Source: Pomphorhynchus laevis
Lineage: Eukaryota; Acanthocephala; Palaeacanthocephala; Echinorhynchida; Pomphorhynchidae
DNA length: 64,000 bases
Direction: 5' to 3'
Assembly: GCA_012934845.2 (NCBI GenBank)
Contig: WNNJ02001415.1
Location: 62,001 to 126,000, forward strand
The notes beneath the pieces are model-generated. The model had not been told where the DNA came from and ran no database searches. It was given only the letters and a program-made list of their open reading frames with translations. A program made the translations under genes and the position numbers. Shown here one piece after another: positions 1-11,460 of this stretch; positions within the stretch are counted from its first letter, which is position 1; each line of letters begins with the position of its first letter.

Positions 1-243
1 AAAATTTATAATGACAATCAACATCCGTAAGATTAATTAATATTAAATTCAATATTAAATAATAATATTATATTCAAGATTTTCAATGTGATATTGCACA
101 GACATTTTAAAACATAAATGTAATTATATTTCATTATTAATTATATAATATATTTTATATATAATAATTAGTATATATTGCAATTGAACATTTGATGGCT
201 ATTTTTTATCCTGCACCCTACTTTAATCCTAACTATAACTTAA

Positions 244-289
244 CAGCAGTACGCTACATTTCAGTATTGATGGACGTTATCAGCTAGGT
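244..289 (-). ncRNA. hammerhead-like ribozyme core, copy RZ1 (decayed)
   Basis: Read on the minus strand: CTGATAA (277-283), a GT-rich stem II segment, GAAA (259-262), a short stem III TGTAGCGT, then A (250) and the stem I strand CTGCTG (244-249). The right half matches the family consensus exactly. The A in CTGATAA and the outer part of stem I are mutated, so this copy is probably inactive. Confidence 0.45.
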
Positions 290-736
290 ATTCAATTCCT
301 CCGATTCACGTTTCGGTCCTTTAAAGTTGGCTGACGATCACTCGATTCGTCTGCTTTTATTGACAATTAGATTTAATGTAAGACAAACGTCTTACATTTT
401 GCAAGAAATGTAATAATAAGTCATTGAATCGGAATGAGACATGCTGGGTTGAAATATTTGTGAATGGTTTTAGGTCCAAATCCAGTCAAAAAACGCTAAA
501 AATGTTTAAGATTTTGTTATCAATATTTCTTCCACCAATTGTGGACATCGTCAGGATAAATTGTATGTTATTTTATCTCAAACTTTTTTAAGGACATTTA
601 AAAAAGTCAAAAGTCTATTATCAAACGAGTCATCTGTAGTTTGCTTCCTAATTTTAAGTTGATACAGTGCAGTCATTGTTACAATTGAAATGTTTTGATG
701 ACACTGCACGCTGTTTTTATACTATCTCTAAGGCAA

Positions 737-777
737 TAGCAGTCCGCTACATTTCATGTGGACATCATCAGCTACTG
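737..777 (-). ncRNA. hammerhead-like ribozyme core, copy RZ2
   Basis: On the minus strand the order is CAGTAG (772-777), CTGATGA (765-771), a shortened stem II, GAAA (752-755), TGTAGCGG, A (743), CTGCTA (737-742). Five of the six stem I pairs form (G-C, A-U, U-G, G-C, A-U). Stem II has lost several bases relative to other copies and the U before the cleavage position is G, so activity is doubtful. Confidence 0.5.
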
Positions 778-1050
778 ATCAAATTCCTACATTTCACGTT
801 TCGGGATTATTTAAAGTTGATAATTGCAGATATTTATTTCATTTGAATTTAAAAACGAATTTAAAAAGAATCTAAATGCATTTGAAAGGTAGTTTCTGAT
901 ATTATAAGAACAAAACCAAACATTTGGTTTAGAAAATGTGCTGTAGCTGGTTACCTTCATTTTAAATCAGCGTTGTTTGGATAACATAGTAAAACATTCT
1001 ACTGCCAACGGTGATTTAATTTGAAATAAAAATTCCAAATTAAAAAGTAT

Positions 1051-1963
1051 AATAGCTGTCATTAATAGTGAAAAAAAGGTGTCCTATATTTTAATTAAAT
1101 AATGAAATATGATGCGAATAATAATGAAGGTGTCAATAATAGTATTTAAAAACAATTCGAAAGTCAGTAATCCTTATATGATTTTCATATAATCTTAAAT
1201 TCCCATCTAACACTCTAAAAGACCAAATATTCCTAAACTCAGTAGTAAATTTAACATCAATAAACTGAATAACAAGTAGCTATTGTCATAAATTTACTGG
1301 CCTGTCGAATAGTATAGGCCAGTATCAAGCATTTTAATGGAAGAAAATATCAATATTTGTGCCTCAGCCATACGAAATCCGCACTTTGCCCACTTGCCAT
1401 CAATTTTATTCCAACAACAAACATGATTCCGCTTCCCGTCAATTATATATTAGTTAAAAATGAACCTTCGTGATCTAGTAAAACAGATAAATCAACAAGC
1501 CATCAAGCAAGCTGAGATCCTAGAACTGAAGAAAGCTCAAGGGATAAAGTGAAAATTGAGCTCTTTGAGAAATGGAACAGTAATTACCAGAATTTCTATA
1601 AATTTAGGGGTATCTAACTTCCAAAACTTATACAGTTCGTCGACACTTCATATGTTCATCACCATTGAACATATCAAGTATACGTCTGTTATGTTAGGTC
1701 AGTATCGAAAAAAATTTCCAATAAAATATTATTTGGATGCACGTTCCATTCTTCATGGAAGAAATCAATCATCGAATCACTTTATAAAAACGAGGTGATT
1801 AATCCGATCTAAACGCTTATCGCGGTATCGTCATCCTCAATCATGCTTGTATATTCTTTGTATCCATGATAACATGCAGGGTTTACTCTATTCTGACACC
1901 TACTCACACCTGAACAACACGAATTTCGTTATGACTGTTTGACTTGTCAATCTTATCTAAATT
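1051..1963. other. AT-rich intronic sequence, no gene recognised
   Basis: This stretch lies within the DnaJ intron. A 30-codon open frame starting at 1460 (MNLRDLVKQINQQ...) looks like a short coiled-coil start but stops quickly and has no recognisable partner. It may be the ruined 5' part of the element whose reverse-transcriptase fragment is tandemly repeated just downstream. Nothing else is supported. Confidence 0.4.
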
Positions 1964-2985
1964 ATGATACACAATTTTCGACATGATTTTTAATCGACGC
2001 GCGTACGCCGTTGTCGTCGATTTTATTAAATCCCTTGACAACGTCAACCGCCATTTGATTCTACAAATACTTAAAGTTCTATACAATATATCTGGATCAT
2101 TGCTCGACACAATATGCCAGCTTCTCTCACCCAATGAAATACGCATATTCGACAGTTACTCAATGAAACACGCATATCTGCACCCATTACTCAACAAAAA
2201 AGAGTATTACAAGGCGACCAACTAAACCATATCATCTTATCACTATTTATCGGAGACTTGCCATCATTTGTAAAATAAACATCTACCAAATCCGAAATCC
2301 TTATTTTCACCGACGACCTATTGATAATACCGGAATCCATAATAATTCTTCAGAACATGCTCTAAATCATGATACACAATTTTCGACATGATTTTTAATC
2401 GACGAGCGTACGCCGTTGTCGTCGATTTTATTAAATCCCTTGACAACGTCAACCGCCATTTGATTCTACAAATACTTAAAGTTCTATACAATATATCTGG
2501 ATCATTGCTCGACACAATATGCCAGCTTCTCTCACCCAATGAAATACGCATATTCAACAGTTACTCAATGAAACACGCATATCTGCACCCATTACTCAAC
2601 AAAAAGAAGTATTACAAGGCGACCAACTAAACCATATCATCTTATCACTATTTATCGGAGACTTGCCATCATTTGTAAAATATACATCTACCAAATCCGA
2701 AATCCTTATTTTCACCGACGACCTATTGATAATACCGGAATCTATAATAATTCTTCAGAACATGCTCTAAATCATGATACACAATTTTCGACATGATTTT
2801 TAATCGACGAGCGTACGCCGTTGTCGTCGATTTTATTAAATCCTTTCACAACGTCAACTGCCATTTGATTCTACAAATACTCAAAGTTCAGTACAATATA
2901 TCTGGATCATTCCTCGACACAATATGCTAGCTTCTCTCACCCAATGAAATACGCATATTCGACAGTTACCCAATGTCAGACAATG
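1964..2985 (+). repeat. 405-bp tandem repeat of a reverse-transcriptase fragment (2.5 units)
   Basis: Three head-to-tail copies begin at 1964, 2369 and 2774; the period is 405 bp both times and the third copy breaks off near 2985. Each unit encodes a degraded LINE-like RT stretch: AYAVVVDFIKSLDNVNRHLI resembles RT motif A (V-D-F..A-F). In a shifted frame, VLQGDQLNHIIL resembles motif B (QGD), and IFTDDLLII resembles motif C (xDDLLI). Units 1 and 2 differ at only a few bases, so the tandem duplication is younger than the decay of the ORF. It lies inside the DnaJ intron. Confidence 0.7.
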
Positions 2986-3248
2986 TTTGAACAACTTCTT
3001 GTAAAAAGACCTCAATGTCAACATTGCAAAAACCTAAGAAATAAAATTTTGTGGTGATGGCCTGGACCGAACTGACAGGCTATAGTTAAATACTCAACAC
3101 AATCAAAATAAATATTTAAATTTTTAATATTATAAATATTATTTTTTTAAATCAAGCAATATCTGGATTTACCTAGACTAAATAAACGACAAAACTATTC
3201 AAATGATCAATTCGTTGACCACATGAAATAAATAACTAAAAGAATTAC

Positions 3249-6200
3249 CTTCTAGCAATCTAACGATAAGTATTCTATTATCGAGAGTGGTAACGGTTCG
3301 AACAAATTGGCACAGAGCCTCAGAAAGTGTAATGCTAAGTTTCAAAATGAGATCCGACTTCTTTCTTTTAAATACGGGGTGGTCTTTCTCATCGAGAATG
3401 ATAATTATATCACCAGCTTCAAGACCAGGTAGTTGATCACCTTCACCGTAGAATGTAATCTTTTGACCATCTTCCATACCTACAAAAAATGTTTTTGTAA
3501 GAGTTGATGAAATATCAATAATTGATAACAAAAATATAATGACGTAAAAATGACGTATTTCCTCTGATGAAAAAAACTATATTTATGATAAAAGATAGAT
3601 GTAGACAGGCCGATAAAACAAATCTAAAACAATACAATTTATATCTTCTCGGAAAATTAAATAACGCAGTATTTAACATATTTTTATTATCACATCTACA
3701 CAAGCTGAAAAATTTAATGGATTACTGGCACACTAATTTTTAATTATATTTTCAAATACATTTCAATTATATAAATTGTTATAAATTTCTAAAGAATAAT
3801 CATTATTATTGCATATTAATTTACTTAACAATAATGAAAAAAATCTATTTAATACATAACGATTTAGTTTTATACACAAATTCAGTGGATTGGGGGAAAA
3901 TACTAATTTTAAACTACAACTAAAAGTAACTAATACACTTTAATTGAATTTAATTAAATGTCTAATTATACAAAATCGTAATTTAATTATAAAAATTAAT
4001 TACTTAATTATACGAAATATCATAATAAATTATTATATATCCAAAAAAGTACAGTATGATATGTTTTTAATAAAAATTAAAACAGGAATATTTTGATTCT
4101 AATTCAAAGTAAGATTAAAATATGATTAATATGAATAATACCTTTATTTGAAAAAATAAAGATATTTATCTTTATATGATAAAAAAAGTTGAAATGTAAA
4201 TTCAATAATTGAATATACTACGTTTCCTTACCTTTCTCGATGTGCACTTCTAGAATAGTACGCTCTCGTTTAAGCTTTTGTCCATCGCAATCTATGCATC
4301 TATCCTTTGAAGATATAATTTCCTTTTCTCCTTTGCATTGTGGACAAACTATCTGTGATTGTTGCACCATTCCAGGCATAATTTCATGAATACGAACTTG
4401 AACACCAAGCCCTTTGCAAGCCGAACACTTTGGAGCCGGTACACCTTTCTTTGTGCCGGTGCCTTAAATCGAAAATAGATAATTTTGTTTAAATTAATAA
4501 AATGTAAATACACCAAGTACTCAAGTAATTGAGTACCGACCAATTGAGTAATTTTCGTATTGAGCGAAATTTAATTTAAACAAATTATTAAAATATTATA
4601 AAATAAAAATATAAATAATATTAATATTATAAAATAAAATTTTTATTGTTTACTAATCAGAAAATTAGCAATACCTTTGCATTTACTGCATACAACTTTT
4701 CTTTGTAATGCTAATTTACGGAGTGCTCCGCCGTATAACTCCTCCAATGTTACTGATAGCTGATGAATGACGTCTTTAACCTTATTTTCCTGATGGTGGC
4801 GACCACCCATACCAAACATTCTCTCGAACAAATCCAATGGAGATGAGAAAAATGAATGCTCATCTGCACCTGAGCCACCTTCCTTTAACAGTTGTTCACC
4901 ACCTCGATCGTAAATTTTACGCTTATTCGGATCGCTGAGAACTTCGTAAGCTTGAGATATCAATTTAAACTATAAAATCAAAAAACGTAGAATTTGATAA
5001 TTGTTAAATAAGCATTATAGTTAAATAAAAATTCAAAATTATATTTAATTTTGACTTAAATAATAATTAAATGACATATTCAATGACATACGCGCTATAC
5101 AATTAGTGCGTTACAAATTATTGAATTTATAATTAAAATTACTGTATAGAACACTTTTTATGATGCACACAAATTACAAAAATACTAATAATATGAATAT
5201 TTCATATTACGGGTGTTCATTTGAAATGCAATACCAGTTCTAATAGAAAAAATAGATACTTTAACGCCTAATACGTTATCATACACTTCCTTACATAATT
5301 CAACATACATTATAACAGATATAAAAAATCTGGCATTAATATTTAATTACATGTTATTGCATAATTTATCTAAAAAATATAAGCTTTTTTGTGTATAAAA
5401 TAACATTTATATTATTTCACTCGATATATTTAATAATAAATCAGCAATCGAATAATTGAAAAATTATAAACTAAGATTAATGTTAAAACTAGTTCTCATA
5501 GATAAAATATTTCTAACGATTAACCATCATATGGTTAAAATTATTAAACAATATATACTAATATTATATATAATATATTATAAATTTTAAATTTAATGAA
5601 ATACAATGATAAAGTAATATCTTAATTTAAGCTATTATATATTCTATAAATAGATATATATTATATATTATATAATTAAGCTAAAAGATACATAATTCAC
5701 AAAGATTAAAAAATCTGCATTTGCTTTTAAATAGTAAAACATATTCTTAAAGTCATATTGATCTTATTTGCAGTAATATATTATTAAAAAAATTTAAAAA
5801 TTTTATATCAAATTTCAAATAACTTATTAAAAGTTTAAATTTAAAATTGAAATTGGGAGTAAAAGTTGGTTTTAAAAAGTGTTTATGTATATTCAAGTGT
5901 TTGTTTTTAAAATTAAGCTAAAACATAATTAGTTCACATCTGCATTTAAACATCTGCATTTGTTTTTAAATTAATAGTTTCCCGCATTTATTATAAAACA
6001 ATGATCTTATTTACGAAAACATAATTTATATTATAAAATGTATTTCTTAAAATCCGTCCCGATCCAGCCAGATCAAGCCCGCGGGCCGGCGTTTGCCCAT
6101 ATGTGGTTAAAATCTTTAAATGAAAGAATATATAATAAAAAGCGTGTTTCGAACAAATTATTTGCGGTATTTTATTATAATCTATATAAGTTTTTAAGTG

Positions 6201-8083
6201 TTGATAATGATCCATCATTTATAAATAATTATTGGAGCAGTATCAAAGAAAAGAGGAAATTATTTTTGATATTTCGCTAATCTCTGTTAGCATCTTCAGA
6301 AAATTCTCTAAAGATGCTAACAAAAGTAAGCGAAATATCAAAAAAATCTCCTATATCCTTTAATCTCTCTTCCAAAAATTACATATCATGATATATTTAA
6401 AAGTAATAATATTTTCCTCTTTCCATCAAATGCATATTATGTAAATATATTTCAATTTAATTGTTTTAATTAAATATTTTAAATTTATATGCTGATAATG
6501 ATTTTAAAAAGGGACAAAGTTTAAATTTTTAAAACTTACAATATTTGAAAAGGTAATGTCTATGAAAGTGACGTTTTGGGAAGCCACGGATATATGGTTT
6601 CCATATCAAATAAGTAGATAAGCCATATTATTTTATACAAGGCTTCCATCGTTATTATTGAAATATGCTAATTTTTGTATATTCGTTTCAAAACTTTATA
6701 ACAATATTCAAATATTTTAGTTATTTAAACTAATATATATCATGATAATTAACACCGTCGGATGGGACTTCTTATAAAGTGCAAAATTATAAGTATTTAA
6801 ATTGTAACACCAGCAAAAACAAAGTAAATATATTTTTAAGTTTCGGCGTTCACTCCTTTATCAATTGTATGTTTATTAGATCAAACTGTTTTCAAATATT
6901 TAAGTTATTTAAACTTATAAATAAATAAATAAATAAATAAATAAATATATATATGAAGTGTCTAGAAGTGACATGGTGACTATAAGTTGTGAATCAAAGT
7001 CCAGTCTAACAAGCAACACCATTTTGTACAAACGCCTTATTTCGTAAAAAATTCTGGACCGTTGTATACTCAGCACATCCGTGCATTACTATTATACATG
7101 CCGTATCCGTTAAGGATCCAACGAGTGCAGCGACAATTCAGCAACAACCTCTGTCTAGTGTTTAAGGATAATCCGCAAAGCAATTCGATATGGTAAAGAG
7201 CGTAAGCCTCGGACAATTAAGCAAAGTGTCGGAAACGCCTTTATTCACAATGTCACACAGGCAACCGAAACGGCCAGTGAGTACTTCATTCTACTGATGA
7301 GTGTTGCCGGGTACTCATTGGTCGTCTAGAAGTGACATGGTGACTGAAAGTCGTGAATCGAAGTTCAGTCTATCAAGCAACACCATTTAGTATAAATGCC
7401 GTATTTCGTAAGAAATCCTGGACCGTTGTATACTCAGCACATTCGTGCAATACTATTATACCTGCCGTATAAAAGTAGTGTTATAATATAAATTAAATAT
7501 ATCATATTAAATTTTAAATTTTGTATGATCAAAATTTAAAATATTCCGAAATTATGATAGAAATGATACACTTGATATCTAATGAGAGATTCGTTGTAAC
7601 AAGTTCCGAAAATTAATAAATTGTTAAAAGCAAATACTAAAGCGAATTCGGAAATTGCTTTTCCGAATGGTCGAACAAACTAATGATCAAACGTAAAAGT
7701 AAACTTTTGTAATTTGCTTACAAAGCTGCAATAAATTGCAACAACAATTTTCTAAAGAGCTAATAAAAAATATTTAAATTAATTTAAAATATTGTACATG
7801 TTTTTAATTTAAATTGGTAATTTGATTTTATGCCAGAACACGGCAATTAAAATTATTGGGATAATTATTTGATGAAGGAAAACAAGCTGTCATCTTTGGC
7901 TTATAGCACACCTTTGGGTTATAGCATACAAATTTGCTAAATTATTCTTACCTTTTCGGGTTCATCTGGATTTTTATCAGGATGGTATTTTAATGCAAGC
8001 TTACGATAAGCCTTCTTCAGTTCCTCTGATGTTGCATTTGGCTTTACGTTCAAAAGATCATAGAATTTAGTCTCTTTAACCAT
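3249..8083 (-). CDS. DnaJ/Hsp40 type I (DNAJA-class) co-chaperone, exons 1-4, C-terminus beyond window
   Basis: This encodes a cytosolic Hsp70 co-chaperone of the DNAJA1/2/4 class. Exons read on the minus strand: 7952-8083 (44 codons, ATG at 8083-8081), 4675-4969, 4232-4462 and 3249-3479, each bounded by GT..AG with phases 0, 1, 1, 1. Exon 1 carries the J domain with KYHPDKNP (the HPD motif that triggers Hsp70 ATPase) and exon 2 the Gly/Phe-like linker. Exons 2-3 hold all four zinc-binding CxxCxG repeats: CSKCKG, CSACKG, CPQCKG, CIDCDG. Exon 4 carries substrate-binding-domain sequence [20 protein letters not shown]. About 296 of the family's ~400 residues are present. The remaining exon(s) must lie beyond position 1, since no homologous sequence occurs in 1-3248, making the last intron longer than 3.2 kb. 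Intron 1 (4970-7951) contains satellite and repeat insertions. The reading frame is intact, so the gene looks functional. Confidence 0.93.
4970..6262. other. DnaJ intron 1, AT-rich, no gene
   Basis: This is strongly AT-rich intronic DNA with no supported gene. A GC-rich patch near 6053-6095 stands out, with ...CCCGCGGGCCGGCG... It may be a scrap of a hAT-like element end, but no paired terminus was found. Confidence 0.5.
6263..6345. other. long stem-loop in DnaJ intron 1
   Basis: An outer 16-bp stem (6263-6278 with 6330-6345) and an inner 11-bp stem (6286-6296 with 6311-6321) are separated by a small internal loop and closed by a 14-nt loop. The size (~83 nt) and shape resemble a pre-miRNA or a tiny foldback element. 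It would be transcribed with the DnaJ pre-mRNA from either arm. There is no evidence for function. Confidence 0.5.
6785..6930 (+). repeat. Penelope-like end repeat R1, copy 1
   Basis: This ~145-bp segment is nearly identical to 8400-8535. Both contain TTTCGGCGTTCACTCC followed by TTATCAATTGTATG. The box resembles the GACGTTTCG..CTTTTTCAATTG signature beside the Penelope-like element at 58.4 kb, so I infer it is a Penelope-type terminal fragment. It is followed by a TAAA/TA microsatellite. Confidence 0.5.
6955..7475 (-). repeat. 362-bp satellite, 1.4 monomers inside DnaJ intron 1
   Basis: The landmark CTAGAAGTGACATGGTGAC occurs at about 6960 and again at about 7325, a spacing of ~365 bp. The sequence is the reverse complement of the monomers of the 55.3-57.7 kb array (shared boxes: ACGAGTGCAGCGACAATTCA and GTGTCGGAAACGCC). 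It is a small outlying satellite insertion, flanked on its left by R1 and the microsatellite. Confidence 0.85.
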
Positions 8084-8399
8084 TTTTCAATAAATTTAAT
8101 TGCTTCTGTGTAAATTAGATATGTATATATTTGAACCCGATAAGTGGGCAGCAGATTATCTTACACGAATCTAAAATTTATAAGAGGAGGGAATTTTTAC
8201 AAGATGAAAATTTCACAAGATCAAAAAGCGAGCGACTTAACGTTCATTTTAGAATAGAAGCATTTTTAAAAGTTAATTAATATTTTTTTATAGCTTTTCG
8301 AATTTTAGGATGAAAATGATAACTTTCTAATACATGACAACACATATTTGGTAAATAAAAAAAATTAAATATTAAAAGTATGATTTAAATTTGTAATTT

Positions 8400-8540
8400 A
8401 AATTTATAAGTTTTTAAATTGTAACACCAGCAAAAACAAAGTAAATATATTTTTACGTTTCGGCGTTCACTCCTTTATCAATTGTATGTTTATTAGATCA
8501 AACTTTTTTTAAATATTTAAGTTATTTAAACTTATATATA
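8400..8540 (+). repeat. Penelope-like end repeat R1, copy 2
   Basis: This is the second copy of the ~145-bp repeat also at 6785-6930, again ending in a TA-rich microsatellite. It lies ~320 bp upstream of the DnaJ start codon, between that gene and a LINE fragment. Confidence 0.5.
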
Positions 8541-8559
8541 TACATATATATATTTAAAA

Positions 8560-9060
8560 GAACATATTAGTTCAGAGAGGGTACTTCATAGAGCTACCAA
8601 GCTAGCACCGCAACTGAAATTTTTGTCGTACCCTGATCGATTAAAAGCACTTAGACTTGAGACTGTCACGTGGACCCGCCGGTACATCGATATGAGTATG
8701 GTCTGGCAAATTCTTAATGATTTGGATCATCCACTTCGAGATTGTCTTCATTTGCGCTCATCCAATATCCTTTGAGGCCATGGTTTAACCCTGCGACGTG
8801 AAAAGATAAGAAAATCACGAGCTGTCCAATTTGATCGGCGAGTTGTATCTCTGTGGAATAGGCTTGGAGAGTCAACAGTGTGCAGTAGCAATATCAACGA
8901 ATTCAAAAAGAAATTACGGATGGAGGATGCCATGGGGAAAGCTGCTTTTCCGTATTTGTGATACTTTTATTATATTTCCTTTATTTTTCTGCAGTGAACC
9001 AGCCAATTTAGCCATGCTTTTATGTGCTGTTGAAACATAAATAATAATAATAATAATAAT
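8560..9060 (+). pseudogene. 3' end of a LINE (RT C-terminal region), degraded
   Basis: Plus-strand translation gives a fragmented LINE tail, with RRYIDMSMVWQIL, HPLRDCLHLR, then AVQFDRRVVSLWNRL and NEFKKKLR. This is the usual carboxy-terminal layout of CR1/Jockey/RTE-like ORF2 (a W-N-x-L box, then the F-K-x-x-L end). At least one in-frame stop lies between the blocks. A (TAA)n tail at 9039-9060 marks the 3' end. It differs from the A-D families in this window. Confidence 0.7.
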
Positions 9061-9520
9061 TTGTTTAAATGCAACTAAAATTTCATTTAAAATTTTTGTT
9101 ATTTTTAAAATTCCATTTTAAAAAAATGAAATTTAAAAATAACGCAATAAAAATAATTTAATAAAATTTTTTTTTATAAAAATATAAAAAATAATATATT
9201 TTTATTAATATGAAATAAAATCAAATAAAGGAGTATCATTTGTAAACACCAGGCGATCAAAGAAGAATCTAAATGTTAATTTTCCGATCGAGCGTTTCTG
9301 AAGAACGGAAGATTGAAAACACCGAACAAAACTTTTGAGTAAATGAATAAATTACAATGTGATTTGAATGAATAAGATTCACTCTGTAGTTTTTGTTTTG
9401 TATACTATGAGCATACTATAAAATTACTTTACACCTTACCACATTAGAACTTTAGTTTATTACACGGCAATAAACTCAGAGCACCGTATTGCTATCAATA
9501 CTATGAATTATTACTATGAA
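9061..9520. other. AT-rich intergenic sequence
   Basis: Nothing recognisable. Low-complexity AAAT/TTTA runs follow the LINE tail. Confidence 0.5.
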
Positions 9521-9529
9521 TATAGTTTA

Positions 9530-10080
9530 TAATGACCTCTTCGACATTAGTGTCAGCGTTATCTCAACTCTCATCGTGTGCGTATACCTTTGCAAATTCG
9601 TTTAATCTGCCTATAACACCGGCACTCTCGATCCATCTCAGCAATACGCAGATTTCTGTTGCAAAACTTGATCCTGCTATTTATTGCACTCCGGTATTTC
9701 TTCAGAATAATTGGAAAATGCCATTTAATGCAAACCGACCGCTTGTTTGGAGAATATCTACTCATGGTTACCATGACAAATTTTGTATGATCAGGTTGCC
9801 TTGTCATTCAAGAAATTCTGATTGTTACTGTCGTTTCTGTGGACTTTCATGTTGTGACCTTCTCCATCTGTTTTCATGTTCAGTTCTTTCTACATGGAGT
9901 TTGCGCAAAGTAGATTCGATATCGTCATTTCGTAACGTTCCCACAACTTCTGCACACTTTTCGTCCTCGTGATGGATGACGACTAGCTCGATAAGTACAA
10001 TAATAAGCTGACATTTTTGTATATAAATTGACTGTATTTTCTACCTCCATCGCTTACAAGCGGAAGTGAGGAAAATAAAA
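9530..10080 (-). other. unrecognised open-frame cluster, possibly a decayed gene
   Basis: This is a less AT-rich island than its surroundings, with open frames on both strands (plus-strand frame 9532-9972, 146 codons). The minus strand shows a start MEVENTVNLYTKMSAYYCTY followed by a Cys/Arg-rich RKVCRSCGNVTK. Farther along, in other frames, there are basic segments such as MDRECRCYRQIKRICKGIRT. The C-x2-C and basic content hint at a nucleic-acid-binding or transposon ORF, but I cannot assign a family or a continuous reading frame. Confidence 0.25.
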
Positions 10081-10081
10081 T

Positions 10082-10555
10082 TTCTCAGAATATAGTTTAT
10101 AATAATAATTTTTTATAATCAATACTATGAATATAGTTTCAAGGCGAAACTATATCAACAAAATTCTGCTTAATAAAATGATAAAAAAATAAAAAAAAAT
10201 AAATTATTTACGCAAATACATGCCAAATAAACAAGAAAAAAATAAATAATCACTTTTTTATTTCAATAATTTTAAAAAATTACAAAAAAATGTTTCCTAT
10301 CTAATATTAATTTAGTTATCCTGGCAAATAAAACATACATTTTATTTAAAAAAATAAATTGTTTAAAATTAAAATTTAAAGCTTATATAAAAATTTTTGA
10401 AATTATTTAAAACAAATTATTTAAAACAATCAATAATTTTTAATTGCTAAAGTTGTTTAATTTTTATTTATTTTTTAAAAATATAATATTTTAGTAAGGT
10501 GCTAATTTGTAATTTAAAATATAAAATGTCATTTATAAATATTGTCAAAAAAAGA
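10082..10555. other. AT-rich sequence, no gene
   Basis: Low-complexity A/T runs only; nothing supported. Confidence 0.5.
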
Positions 10556-11460
10556 TTTATTTAACGTGGCAAATGCGTGCCAGCGCACGCTTGCATGACC
10601 ACGACAAAACAAAAATGTAAATCATGTGTCGATAAGGTGTGAACGGAGGAGGTGTTTGAATGTGATAAAAGAGGGAGCGCGGCGGACCTCGAGAGAGAGT
10701 TGATTCCAGACGAGTGAGGCGGCGACGAGGAAAAATCGGAGATCATAGTTGTTGGAGTAATTGGGAACGTGGATTCCCAATTAATGGGAATTGATCCCCC
10801 ATCAATTCCCAATTGATGCGGATGTGGATGTTGGGCCAGGAGAGTTACGCAAAATATGTGGATGTGTGGTCGAAGCGGCGGAGACGAAATAGCACTTGAA
10901 CGGCGGTGTTGATTATTCGTTGTAGGGGTAGGATGATGGATTTTGGAGAATTGGCGAAAAGGCTAAGGCAGTAATCGATTTTAGGGAAAAGAAACGATGA
11001 AAGAAGAGACATACAAGAACGGAAGTCGATAAGGGGGCGGATACGGCGGATGTCACGAAGAATTAAGTTAGATGAGCGGACCTTGTCACGGACGAAGGGT
11101 TTAAGGGAAAGGTGATCATCGAAATGGAAGCCTAAGAAAGTGAGATTGTAGACTATAGGGATGATCGATGAGGCAAAAGATACAATGGGAGGAGATATGT
11201 TTGGTTTACGGAGAAGGACCCACATTATTTTGGACTTTTCGGGGTTTAGAACGAGATGGAGATTGGAGAGACGTTTGTAGATAGAAGAAAGACAGTTGGA
11301 GGCAGAAATGCCGATTTCGTGTATGCGATATGCGGGTGCATGAGCATATATGAGTATGTCATCGGCGTATTGCATGACATTAAAGGAAAAAGGTTTGACG
11401 TTAAAGGTATAAGTCAAATACTTTAACTTATACATAAAGAGATAATACAGCAATGAAAGA
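10556..11460 (-). pseudogene. LINE-B copy B1 (3' part: RT C-terminus and 3' end)
   Basis: Read on the minus strand, this begins in the RT palm (MQYADDILIYAHAPAYRIHE, the Y-A-D-D catalytic motif) and runs through the thumb/C-terminal region (LRRFDHTSTYFA). It ends at the family's conserved 3' hairpin and ATTTGCCACG box at 10560-10590. It is 5' truncated, as is usual for LINEs. About 130 bp of the C-terminal coding region is missing near 10770-10815 and is replaced by a foldback filler (see findings). Confidence 0.9.

Larger units (their letters stand above)
186..1050 (-). repeat. RZ1/RZ2: tandem pair of retrozyme-like repeats
   Basis: Two diverged copies of a dispersed repeat I call RZ lie head to tail, with their ribozyme-like cores at 244-289 and 737-777, about 490 bp apart. 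Landmarks shared with the other copies are the CACGTTTCGGTCC box, the TGTAAGAC/GTCTTACA short hairpin (near 378-396) and the AAATCAGCG box (near 965). There is no protein-coding capacity. On the minus strand each unit contains a hammerhead-like core. The pair sits inside the last visible DnaJ intron. I infer a non-autonomous, Penelope- or retrozyme-like element; the exact ends are not defined. Confidence 0.6.

Noticed and set aside
1-3248. A fifth DnaJ exon (expected to encode the V-K-H-G-D-I-K-C block) in the left 3.2 kb.
   Set aside because: No minus-strand frame in this region resembles the DNAJA C-terminal domain; the exon must lie outside the window.
6053-6095. GC-rich patch in DnaJ intron 1 resembling subterminal sequence of hAT elements.
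   Set aside because: No matching inverted end, target duplication or transposase was found; too short to assign.
9532-9972. 146-codon plus-strand frame as a real Cys-rich secreted protein.
   Set aside because: No signal peptide or homologous motif; basic open frames on the opposite strand are equally plausible, so only an unassigned entry is given.
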